Assembly: GCF_029784135.1 (NCBI RefSeq)
Contig: NC_073745.1
Span: 198,427,807 to 198,491,806 of the forward strand
DNA: 64,000 nucleotides
Direction of reading: 5' to 3'
Source: Toxorhynchites rutilus septentrionalis
Taxonomy: Eukaryota; Arthropoda; Insecta; Diptera; Culicidae
Shown here: in pieces, positions 42,533-53,720 of the stretch
Numbering within the stretch: the first letter of the stretch is position 1
How the letters are laid out: every line of letters begins with the position of its first letter
Translations under genes and position numbers: made by a program
The notes under the pieces: model-generated
What the model saw: only the letters and a program-made list of their open reading frames with translations
What the model was told of the DNA's origin: nothing
Database searches by the model: none

Positions 42533-43820
42533 AATAAATTTAAAAAAAATATTTGTTTTCACTACAATTGAAAAGAAGATATTACGATTCTATACCCGAT
42601 CAAAATACAATTGAACCGACTTTGGACTGACAAATGGCCCCGTGTTGAACAAATTACATATATGTTTAGGGTATATGTTAAACCAACCGCTTATAGTGGG
42701 TCATACTGGCAGGTTTGACATTTGTTTACCATTGTTTTTGTGTAATATGTACGAATAATTCGTATTGCAAAATTTACTAATCATTGGTAATATTTACCAA
42801 AAAATTCGTCATATATACCAATTTTTTGGGTCAGTGTAGTTTTCGACGAGTGATTTGTATGAAGAGGTATGAAGCAAGGCGCGTAGACCGGAACATTGTT
42901 CCGCGAATTGTTTCAAAATGAATCGATCTTTATCACTACTTTTACCACTAGCAGCCAATAATAACTTTGAAAAACCAATCGTGACTGTTGTAATGTGATT
43001 TTAGTTTGAAATTGAAGCCTCCGAGCGAAAAATGTTACATTGGACGTTTTGACTGACGGCTTTGTATATTGGACGAATTACGTTGCACAATGAAAATTTG
43101 AAAATAACTACTGAACAACGATTCAAACACTTGCACTTCGTGCTAAAAGCAGATCTTTATTGTTATCACTCGTAGAACTGCATTAAAAACGATATCTACA
43201 CCCGAAAATAACACAAACTCAAAATGTCCAAAGTGCGACTTCGTTTTGTTTTCATTGCTTTGTTACTTCGGACGTATCGAGCTTCAGAGGAAAGTGGCGT
43301 CCGAAGTAACAGTTAAGTGCTTAAAATTAGAATCTGTACATTGGACATATTTTTTATCGGTGATAAAAAGGTGAAAAGGATAGATACTTGAACGGTTGTT
43401 TTCGCAATGCGTTCAATGATTGAAAGCTAATCGTGTGCATCAATTAACTCGATTTGTTTACATTTGTTACTTAGGACCTTTTCAAAAGTTAAGCCGGGTT
43501 CAGACGGTGCGAGTAAGCATACGAGTCGGTCTAGTCAGTTACTGCAGTACAGCTACTCACACCGTGTGAACACATCATGCCAGTTAGTGTCATGTGTGAT
43601 TCGGCGTGCGAGCTACTTCAAATTTTTTTGAATTTACTCGCACTCGCATCCCTCAAAACGTCAAAAACAGAATTTAGCGCTCGAATCAGGGATGCCAAAT
43701 CTTTACATTGTCTTTACATGTCTCTATTTTTAAGATATTTGAAAATATGCGAAGATTATTATAGACTTGAAAATTATTGAAAAAACAAATAAAACCCTCA
43801 TAGTTTCTAAGCGGAATCGT
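42533..43820. other. Mostly unassigned; one MITE-like end
   Basis: TTTACCAAAAAATTCGTCAT and GGGTCAGTGTAG at about 42800-42838 match the ends of the 401-bp MITE family, suggesting a remnant. The rest has no gene or recognised repeat. Confidence 0.35.
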
Positions 43821-43822
43821 TG

Positions 43823-45130
43823 TTATTAAACGGTTTTATTTAGCTTGCCCTGTAATCTGTTTGTATGTTTGTAACATGTCCCACATTAGTAGAAATTTGA
43901 CCCCCTTCTTGTTGACCGATTGATCTGAAATTTGGAACACACCTTTATCTCTGTAGTCATTACAAAACTGCGTATTTCATTATCTTGTAAATCCAAGATA
44001 GAGGCCGCTACAAAATGGCGGATCCCTTTCTTCCTCAAAACCTCATCAATGTGGGTTTTCCAAAACCCCATCAATATGGGTATCAAATGAAAGGGCTTGA
44101 CTAGCAGAATACAGTTATTTAAGAAAAATGCAAATCCAAGATGGCTGCCACTACTAAATGGCGGACTACATAGTTTCCCAAAACTTCATTAATATGGGTG
44201 TTGGGGGGAAGCAAACTACGCCACTGATGACTTGATCTGAACCTGCGCATCCGGACGGTGCCACTCCATGACGCACCCAGACAATCATTGACAGCTAGCT
44301 GTCATCACTGTCATTCTGAAAACTTCTCTCGTACCACACATTCTTTGCTAATCACAAAAAAGGAGTAGAGATAGAACCCAAAATAAAGTTGAATTCCCAA
44401 ATTGTTAAATAATTGAATCATCCTGTCGTGCTTTGAATTTAAAACGAGGAGATCAAATGTAGGTAAAACCTAATAATGTAAAGTTCTTGTTTAATTATTG
44501 TTTCTCTTAATAAATACAGCTTTGAGCTCGCTATACATTGATAAAAACGCGTGCTGAATAGAACCTCCGAAACCCCCGTAACAATGGGTATCAAATGAAA
44601 GGGATTGACTAGCAGAACACGGTTATTTATGAAAAATGCAAATCCATCAAAATTCTACCAAATGGCGGACTACATATTATGTCAAAACACCATTAATATG
44701 GGTATCAAATGAAAGGGCTTGAATAGTAGATCACAGTAGATCATGAAAAATTAAAATCCAAGATGGCCGCAATCACAAAATAGCAATATACTTTATTAAA
44801 CGGTTTTATTTAGCTTGAACTGTTCGTATGTATGTATGTATGTCTGTAGGATTGTCCCACAGTAATAGAAATTTGACCAATAGGAACTGACCGGATAGGA
44901 ACTGCTGTCATTTTAAAACTGCTTATCTTGAAAAATCCAATTTGGCCTCCGCTCAAAATCGCTGATTCCATATCATCTCAAAAAAAAAGGTTGATTGAGA
45001 TATGTGTATCAAACCAACGAACTTGACTTGGAGAACACACTATGTATTTTCTGCAATCTACTCAATATCGGTATCAAATGAAATTTTTTGACTGATAGAA
45101 TACAGTACAATGCCTTTATTGTAGAGAAAT
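43823..45130. repeat. Satellite-like repeat of ~110-bp modules
   Basis: TTAAACGGTTTTATTTAGCT begins two similar stretches (43826 and 44799). Inside, GGTATCAAATGAAAGGGCTT and close variants recur at about 44078, 44587, 44698 and 45070, alternating with AAATCCAAGATGGC-type blocks. AAATAAACCGTTTAA near 45370 is the inverted form of the starting motif and may mark the other end of the element. Non-coding. Confidence 0.55.
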
Positions 45131-45384
45131 ATTCTAATGAAACAGATAATGTACTAAAAACTAGAAAATAAAATGAGTAAACAAAAACTTTTTAAATTAT
45201 AAAATCCATTCATTTTCATTATCCACAATTAGTGATTTCATCATATGTCCCACTATTTTATTTTAGTCTTATCAATGCCCTAGACTAATGAAGGAGAGGT
45301 GTGATAACTACTAACTGCAACTTGCCTAATTATTTTCTCTAGCTTTTAGTACATTATTATGTTTAATCACAAATAAACCGTTTA

Positions 45385-46495
45385 ACTTAAAAAGTTTTTT
45401 TACTCATTTTATTTTGTTTTGCACGCTGGTGGGGCACGTTTTCTTTTTGAGATAGTTTTCTTGGGATTCTAAATATAAAATCATTATCGGGCACAATTTT
45501 CATTCGAAATTCACTCACAACTTCCAAAAAAAGTATTGTTCTAAAAAACAGAATACATATTCCATTTAAAAAAGTAGATTTTCATTCATTATTTTAGTTT
45601 TTGAGGCGTATTCATTCCTCCTGCAAATCTACTATCATTTTCATTTCACAAATTGGTACACGAAGCTGCTGTCAAGGCGAAATAATTCAAAATTTGAAAA
45701 ATCTTTTAGACTGCCATTTGTAGCACTACATACTTTCGGAATTATTTTAGCTATGGATGCTTTCGAGATTCTAAAAAAATATCGACAATAATCTGAACGA
45801 TATTCCAGAAGAAAGGTACAACATTTCTAGTTTCACTTATGTAGGTATAGCATCCCTCATGAGTGTATCTTGCGTTGTATTTGTGGAGCAATTAAATCCA
45901 ACAGTTTTTTCACTTTTTCAGGTGTTATTCTCAACACTGCTCTGTACTCTCGGGGATCATCATCGTAGAGTTACTTCAATATTGTATTTGTTGCTCCTTT
46001 TTTTTGCATCCAATTCCTGGACCGAATCCTTTTTTCTTTCTGCTTTTTCCGGATAGTACCTTCAGTTCAAAGAAATTCAGCACAAAGTATTTTTAAACAC
46101 GGCCAGTGTGTGTTTAGCGATAAAATTGTGTAATGATAAATTCAACTGAAAATCTAAGACGAAAACTGCCAATAAAGAAGTCGATTTCGGATCAATCATC
46201 TGACAAATTCGGATCTGATTGCTGTTTCTGACGATTTGATGGACATTTGAAAAACCGCCTGGCATCTCTGGAAAACCTGTGCCGTAGTATCTAGTTTCTT
46301 GCCAGCAGCTCACATTGTGTGAACGGACAAGGCGAGTCAACCATTTGTCAAGCGAGTTCACCGGGTCAGTAGCTGCTCATTGTGAAGCCAGCTACTAGCA
46401 ACGTATAAATGGGCCTTTACGCGAGAAATCATATCTTTTGGTGACAAATGCATTCGTTGGCAAAATAGCTGCTCGCGCTTTACTGTAGATAGGTA
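45385..46495. other. No feature recognised
   Basis: AT-rich sequence without a convincing coding frame or paired terminal repeat. Confidence 0.4.
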
Positions 46496-46719
46496 ATTTT
46501 TTGGATTTTTTCGTATAACAATTTCTCATAATTGCTTCTACTTTTTCAGATATCTACAATCAGCGGTCGAATTAAAAACAGTGCAGAAGGATGTTTTGAG
46601 TATATTTTACCTTCTAGCCGCGCAATCAATGCTTTTATTTCCAATCATGCAGCGTTTTAATCGTACGTGGTTTTATTGAGCATTTAAAAAAGTGTTATTT
46701 TTTTTTGTTTTATCATCAG

Positions 46720-47295
46720 GGCAAAAGCATGAAATAGAATCGTACGTGGTACGAATTTATCGGCACAATCTGATCAAGGACGGAGGCATCATCAAACGGA
46801 AACTACGCAAGAAACTTTTCGAAGAGATAAAACTACGCCGCAACACTCGTGTCAAAATGGACGAGTTGGGCTGGGTGCTGATGAACCACGATTTGATAAC
46901 ACGTAATGAGCCAATCCAACAGCATGACAATGGTAATTGACCAAATCATTTTAAATTCAACATGGAGCGGTTGCGAAACCTACTGGAGCAGCACGAACAG
47001 AACAATCACGCTGGTGGGTCGGTTTGATATATTTATTCCCCTAAAGAATGATTATATTTGTTGATTTTTCATAGTTGACTTCCAAAAATCAACACAAATT
47101 CCTGCGTATGCTGGATGCAATTTTACAAAACGACAAAGTTTTGAAGGAAATTAAAGAGATGGTAGTGGCGAATCGACTTCTATCGGAAATTCGTTATGTG
47201 ACTGCGGTGGAACGTATGCTGAAACACAATTTGGACCCCTCTTTGCGCTGCTGCTTTGTATGCCGAGAGTATTTCCGCACTGCCGATGAGTATAC
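46720..47295 (+). pseudogene. Unrecognised gene remnant with zinc-finger-like motif
   Basis: Two protein-like segments. The first (46720-46940) reads KHEIESYVVRIYRHNLIKDG...KMDELGWVLMNHDLITRN, is preceded by an acceptor (TATCATCAG) and an intron-like 46663-46719, and ends at a GTAATT donor-like site. The second (about 47074-47295) follows a TTTTTCATAG acceptor, reads KFLRMLDAILQNDKVLKEIKEM and contains CCFVCREYFRTADEYTSHFEKLHG, a single C2H2-like finger. The linking piece (46961-47007) does not join in phase, so the gene looks decayed. No family was recognised. Confidence 0.4.
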
Positions 47296-47483
47296 CAGTC
47301 ATTTCGAAAAATTGCACGGTGAGAAATTTCTTATTGTTGCGGCGGTGGATCGATTTCAGACTAGTCAAAAGTTCAACGTTCTACATCACTACAATGCCCT
47401 TAATCCGGTGACAATATTCACGATTTGCAACGTATACCACACAGCCCTAATAAAAAAAACAAGAAAAGACGGGTCTAATATTT

Positions 47484-47554
47484 TACAATGAAGAACAAAT
47501 CTACCACTTTCCACGAAAATCGGAGAACCACTATATCGGTTAGACATGGAATGG
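47484..47554. repeat. End fragment of the 18894-type MITE
   Basis: GAACCACTATATCGGTTAGACATGGAATGG and upstream bases match the right end of the MITE at 19384-19413 with a few differences. No left end is present. Confidence 0.6.
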
Positions 47555-47797
47555 CTGATACATATAAGGCAGAAAAAAAGGTTTAACTTTGGAATTCAAC
47601 ATCCTATATTTCCTCGTACCATTAAGTTCATGGCGCATTTGATGTCGGCCATCGTAACTGCGTCTATGGTAATGACGTGAGCATATACCTTGATTTTTAT
47701 CTCCATCTCGGAGAAAAGTGTGGTAAACAATGTCCGGGTTATTTTTCGTTATGAGAACCTTGTTTCCACATCCTTTTACTGCACAATAATACGGCAT
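47540..47797 (-). pseudogene. THAP N-terminus-like fragment
   Basis: Starts with an ATG: MPYYCAVKGCGNKVLITKNN then VYHTF, the typical opening of a THAP domain with its first two cysteines. The following residues (RDGDKNQGICSRHYHRRS) do not continue the domain, and the frame ends in the MITE fragment. Probably an exon remnant. Confidence 0.35.
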
Positions 47798-48113
47798 CTG
47801 AAGTAAATAAAATATTCACAATATAATTTTGGCATGATAGAGAACCGTGAGATGAACGATTATCTGTGGTGGAGTTGGACAACAGATTTCTTAGACTTAT
47901 AGCACTTTTATTACACCCACAAGCTCATCAAATCATCACGGTCCCCCAAAAATATTGAATAATATATAATATAAATACCTTATTGCAGCTATAGTACACT
48001 ATTTTTCACGAATATATATTTGTTTATTTCTTCTTTCAGTTGTTTTCCTCAGCCAGTTGATATGAAACCATAACCACACAACCAAACAAAAAGTAAATAA
48101 TTCAGAAAGCTAC

Positions 48114-48464
48114 GGGTGCTGATACACTGTTTGACCGAAGCCAAATACTTGACTCTTTTTGACAGATAAAATTTGGTCAACGTGTACTGATCAAATATAT
48201 TCTACACAAAACACGACAAGCAAATATTCAATTATTGGATGCCTAAAATATTTTTTCAGTCTGTTCTTCGAACCTGTCGATACATGGTTAGGTTACCTAG
48301 AATATTTCAGTTGATTTTTTCCATGTTCGGTGTTTGATATTGTTTACTACTGTTGAAAATTGAAGAGTGGCAAACAAAATAGTGTTTGTACAAATATCAA
48401 ATCAAACCTTATCTGTCAAAAAATAACAAATATTTGACCTCCGGGCAAACAGTGTACGGCCACC
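48114..48464. mobile_element. MITE with TACACTGTTTG inverted ends
   Basis: The left end has TACACTGTTTGACCG and the right end has CGGGCAAACAGTGTA, an imperfect inverted pair about 38 bp long. The inside is AT-rich and non-coding. No clear target duplication. Confidence 0.55.
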
Positions 48465-48558
48465 TTACGTCTCGCTACTCGTCTCACGACTCAAATGAAA
48501 GTGTCAAGAACGAAACACCTATAGTTTAGCATCTTGGCCGTGACGTATCTCTAAGTTA

Positions 48559-49362
48559 AGGCTGATTTAGCGTAAGAACACACTGGACGGCTTCCCCGCG
48601 CGGATTTTGCAATGACAGACCGCCGCGGGGCCTCGATAATGGAATGTGAATGAGATAAAACACACAAGGCGGAGCGGGTACGGCCGGTTCTAAAGTCACT
48701 GTTGTAAGGTTCCTCATTCTCTGCGGTGGCTCGATGGAGATGATGCGCCGCAACGGTTTTGTGATAGTATTAGTGTTTATGCGGTGCACATGAAGCAAGG
48801 TAATAGTTAATGTACTATCGGTGAGCCAATACGTGAAAATCACTCTGCGGTCATGTAGCTGCGGATTCTCGAATACTACCCAAATTATCGAGAAATGCAA
48901 TATTTCAGACGTGTGCGATCAACTTCTTTCTCCCTCTCGCTCAGGTAAACATCCCTCTTCCGTTTTCCACCATTCTGTCTTTATATACCTCCCCTCTAAT
49001 CCGCTTACTGTCCAAACAGTTGTACCTTGTACCATAGACTCGTCTTGCATCCGTCTATAAAAATATGATAATGGCCGCTAGTGAAGCCGTCGAAAGCCGC
49101 TGAATGTGTTTTTCATCGAGCTCCTGCTGCGACTTGTCATTGCGAGAATCGCGCGGGAGAGCCGTCTAGTGTGTTTCCACGCTTAGACGATGCCAGTCAG
49201 CGCTCTAGTTGAAGTATCCAGTGAACAGAGAACAGACACTCTGTTCAAGTTACTTGTACCAGTATCGAACAAGTAATTGACCTCTAACTTGAACAGAGTG
49301 TCTGTTCTCTATTCACTGGATACATCAACTAGAGCGCTGACTGGCATCGTCTAAATCAGCCT
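48559..49362. mobile_element. MITE with TTA duplication, split by a foldback
   Basis: AGGCTGATTTAG at 48559 is mirrored at 49351-49362, with TTA outside each end (48556-48558, 49363-49365). Next to it the left has CACACTGGACGGCTTCCCCG and the right has the inverted form (about 49150-49182), so the arms exceed 40 bp. The right arm is interrupted by the foldback at 49186-49351. GC-rich blocks inside are non-coding. Confidence 0.7.
49186..49351. mobile_element. 166-bp foldback MITE
   Basis: Two 67-bp arms (49186-49252 and 49285-49351) with only two mismatches around a 32-nt loop, bounded by TA on both sides (49184-49185, 49352-49353). RNA from either strand would fold into one long hairpin. It is nested in the end of the larger MITE at 48559-49362. 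Confidence 0.85.
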
Positions 49363-49520
49363 TTATATTCAATGTAGTTTTCAGCCGCAGTGTAAATTCT
49401 ATTTGTATATTGTCACCCGCTAGACGTTTCCTCAAATGATTTTTATTTTATTTATTTTTTTGCAGAGTAGACGGAGGACAAACAAAAGAGGACGAACAAG
49501 ATGGATAATTCATAGCCCAA

Positions 49521-49921
49521 CACTGAGAGAAATAATTAGTAAATATAACGAATTTTTTGGTAAATACTACCAATCTATAGTCATTTTCGACCGTACTAAT
49601 AAACACATATGTCAAGCAGAACCATGATTCGGAAGCACAATATCGGCTACATTTTCTCGCCGAAAATGCACGTATCAGAATTATATCCTTATTATACCTC
49701 CGTATTGCCTTATGGAAACAATGAAAATGGTTAATACGCGCTTTTCTCACCAATTTTCAGATATGTCAATATCCAAGCTTACTAATGTTATCGAGTAAAA
49801 TATACTAATCTCTGGTAGGGATGCGGGTTTGTTGACAATATGTACAAAAAATTTGTACATTCTACTAATTTTGCATTACCAAATGTATTTAGTAGTTTTC
49901 GACCGAGGATTTTTCTAAGGG
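49521..49921. mobile_element. 401-bp MITE (copy B)
   Basis: Inverted copy of 36877-37277 with the same length and only scattered differences (starts CACTGAGAGAAATAATT, ends TTTTTCTAAGGG). No clear target duplication here. Confidence 0.7.
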
Positions 49922-50109
49922 AAGGAACGACCAGAAGAGGCACTGCTTGTCGAACGGAATTCCTCAAAAATGAAACTAAGAATAAAAAGGAAGCTTCTGC
50001 ATATCCGAAAAACTATTGGTGTCAATAAATTCGTTGTGAGTAGATAATTTTTTTAATTTTTTTTATGAATTCTCGAGTAGACTGACCAACTCTGATTCAT
50101 ATTACCTTT

Positions 50110-51536
50110 TTGATCTCCGCTAAACACTACCTCCAACAACATTGACTTCGGCCCCTGAATCAATTAGAAACCTGATAGGATTGAACGATCCCGGACAACA
50201 ATCGATTAGCACTTCCTCGAGGGAAATGAGCTATTCGGGAATGAGAAGAATAAACAGTCTTTTAACAAGAACATATTTATTGTATGTAACAAAATTCAGA
50301 ACAAATTCACTTTATCTCCCTTTCTCCTTCCTCTGGTTTAGGTTCCAGCGATATTTCACGACGTTGTACTGAATTCACGCGACTAGTTTTGCAAGCTACA
50401 GCAAAAGGCCGAATCTACCGCAAGTGTGACACTGAAGCTGCAGTGCCGGGTTAGGACGGTTTCGATGCATCCATTTGTTGCATCTTGAGCACAGTTCTTG
50501 ACGGCTAATGGGACGATGCTTCTCTTGGCGCAATTGTTTATTATTAGACTCACCAGACTCGCATCTACGCTCGCGTTTTATAGTCCTGGGTATGCGGTCC
50601 CGCACTTCATTGATTGAATCATCCTCCATCCTAGTCGCTTGTGATGTTTCTCTCTGATATGCCTCGTCCCGTGTTGCAGCCTGCACGATTAGTTTGATAT
50701 CGTGACCGTATGTCCTGGCAGCACGTGCCAACTCGTGATTCAGCATTCCTTTTAATAGCTGAGTACGGACAAAACGTTCTTCATCGCTGGTACAGTATTG
50801 GCATAATCGCATTTTTACTATAAGTCTAGCGTGGAAGCTTATCACGGACTCTCCCTTATATTGCTGCATACATGAAAAGGCTTCATGCTCCGCAGCGGTA
50901 TCCGTCATGGAGCGTAAGTGATGTTCGACGTTCTTGATGGAAACTATATAGCACTGGCTATCGTAGAGATTCGGTCGGAGTTTCGCTGCTCGAAAAATGC
51001 TTTGCAAATCATCGCCCATATACAAATAAAGAAGCTGTGACCGGGGCACGGTGTCGTTTGTATTCGATAGAGACGCACCTATCTCGAAGTTCTCAATAAA
51101 TTTTATCCACTCCTCCCACATTTTATTCGCAGGCACGTTTTTGGGGAATGGTTTTTATTTGATCCAACCTGCTCCTTGGCCCATTTCCTCCTGGCAGAGA
51201 CGACGGCGTCGTGCGGTAACTCCTCCAACTATCCTCAGCGGGATCGATTCCTGCATTATCTTCTTGGTGATCCATGCGCCTTGATGAAATCATGTCGATA
51301 GCCTTCTGCAATTCGGCTAACTGCCGTTTCAGCATTTTATTCTCCTGATCGAGGTCCACGGTGACATCATAATGGTCAGTTCCAAAATCGCAGTGAGGCT
51401 CTTCATTTTCGTCCTCATAGAATGAATGGGCACGAACGAATCTTCCAATCTTCTGCTGGTCGGATTCATGATCCGAAGAATCATAAGAGTCGTCGTTGCA
51501 CTGATTTATGCGAACGTATTTTTCCTCCGCGGCCAT
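50110..51536 (-). pseudogene. Ty3/gypsy-type gag-protease fragment (E3)
   Basis: Begins at the ATG at 51536 (MAAEEKYVRINQC) with an acidic N-terminus and a coiled coil (QENKMLKRQLAELQKAIDMI). A one-base shift near 51135 separates it from the capsid part (MWEEWIKFIENFEIGASL..., 51136-50396). That part ends in Cys-rich CSRCNKWMHRNRP and QCHTCGRFG. After a broken linker a protease motif FLIDSGAEVNVVG reads at about 50170-50130. No RT follows on the left, so the element is truncated. Confidence 0.7.
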
Positions 51537-52720
51537 TTTCGAACATCAGATTTAATATCTACAAATGATGGAAATAAAATATAATTGTTTTTATACTGTC
51601 GTACACATAATTGAAAATAGAATCATTTTCGACTTTTTTGTTTGATAGTCTCATTATGGATGGCTTGTTTTTTTATACAATTTTTACCGAATTCGCTAAG
51701 GCCATTGTTATTCTAGAGAATTATTTCCCTAGAAGCTTGCTTCAAGCAAGACTTCTTTCACGCACCTGTTAATGTGGTAAAAAAGGGGAATTCGGCTTAC
51801 CATATGCTGACCCGATCGCTGGCGTGAGTTGCTCCGGTGGTATATTGCCACGTTAACCTCTAGAGACGATGACCACTTGTTTTTACCCTCTTCCTTTTTG
51901 TCAGTCACTATCCTTGCTTATTTTTCAGCTTGATTTGTCTTCACATAAGGCACTATTCAATCACTTTCTGACGTCAATTCCCTGAACAGCGCGAGAAATG
52001 CACACGCACGAAGGCGGAAAATATTGCTGCTGCTGCTGCTCACTGGTTTCGCTGAATAAGCGTTCACTGAAAGCCAAATGGCACCGCGGCGACAAGAACA
52101 CGTGAAAGTGTAACCCGAACAAAAAACGCTGCACTACTGAGACACTTAGCGAAACCGAAAACCCTTTTTCGTTGAACGAACTTTATTTCTTCGATTACAC
52201 ACTTGAACTAATTTAATTCTACAAAACTTAGAGCTTATAATACATTTCTAAGCCTAGCTAAAGAGAGAGAATCAATCTGCCTTTCCTACTCATTCAGATA
52301 ACCAACCACGTGGTTATCTGCTCCCTGTTCTCAGCGTGGGATTTTTCCCAGCCTTTTCTATGCCTACTCATGCGTCATAAGAAGACGAGACCTAAACATA
52401 CATTTTTATCACCTCTTGGGTGGCCCATATTGAGTGCTCTCGTCTAGGGTCTTATCTACAAACATTTTCATTCTTGTTTCCATCTTTCCTGCCGGTATCT
52501 GTGTGTACCGTAGAAAGAGGACCTAGACCAATCGAACGTATTACCGTTCGCCCAAGCTAACTCAAACACAGCCCACTTGGGTTTGTTTATTGATAGTTGC
52601 TATGCTTCTCTTCGCATAGCATTCTGTTTCTACATGTTTCTAGCGCCATGAATCATGCGCGCTCTTATCGCTTGAACACATGCGTTCAGCGTCCTATTTA
52701 GTTGCCCAATCGTCATTCGG
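51537..52720. other. Probable E3 leader/LTR region, unresolved
   Basis: This lies where the 5' leader and LTR of E3 should be. A CTG triplet run (about 52032) and the AACTTTATTTCTTCGATTAC block (about 52180) are LTR-like, but with no second copy in the window I cannot set ends. Confidence 0.3.
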
Positions 52721-53720
52721 TTCTTTTTTTTTTTTTTTTTTTTTCCAAAATATATTTTTTATTAAGGCACATGTGGCGTTAGCCTGACGGGGCCGGGAGT
52801 CTAATATTTTGACAATTTTTGTCTTACAACTATGTTAGTAATATGTAACCGATTACTCGCGGTTGGCTCGAGGTTAGTATTACAAGTGTTCTCATAATTG
52901 GTATGTTGCAGTCTTCGATGCTCTGTACGTGTGCCTGATACGGGATACTTCCTATTGGGATGCAGCTGACCATTAATCAGCAACGCCCCCCTAGTCTGTA
53001 CCCCATATCTAGCGTGGTGCGTCTTTCTCGACTCGAGGAATCCAAGATAGAATGGTCACTAGCCGGCGCAATCATCATCTCGTGTAGAGTTGTCATGAGC
53101 GGTACAACTTTTGGCTCTTGTTGAATGATCAGTGGACTGCACAACCTTCGGCCCGTGCATCTGTAAAGAGTGTGTGTATGTATTGCCGCGACTAAGTAAA
53201 AGTTTATCGATTGGATAGGACGGATATGAAACGGGGACACAACGAAGGAAACATCATTAAACGTAGACATCGGCGTTTCTGAGGAACAGGTATAGATGAA
53301 GCAGAAGATCAGGATCCCGGCTACCTAAGATATCCCGGACGGGGATATCCGATTGTCTGCCTTGTGCTCTCAGTGCTCTAGAGAGCTGAGAGCGAGCAGC
53401 ATGGAACCGGATACACGACCAGACAACATGCTCGATGTCGTGGTAGCCATCGCCACAATCACAAAGATTGTTTGCTGCGAGCCCAATGCGATAGAGATGC
53501 GCGTTTAGGTTGTATTGATTGGACATAAGCCGAGATATCACGCGAATGAAATCACGACCTACATTCAATCCCTTGAACCATGCACTCGTCGAGACCTTAG
53601 GGATAATCGTGTGTAACCAACGACCGAACTCATCTTCACTCCACATGCGCTGCCAACTAACGAGTGTGTCCTGACGAGGAATGTGAAAAAATTCATTATA
53701 GGCAATTTGCCTTTCAAAAA

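Noticed and set aside
48556..48900. 114-residue minus-strand frame as a small gene
   Set aside because: It lies inside the TTA-flanked MITE and crosses its terminal repeat; no start context or domain.
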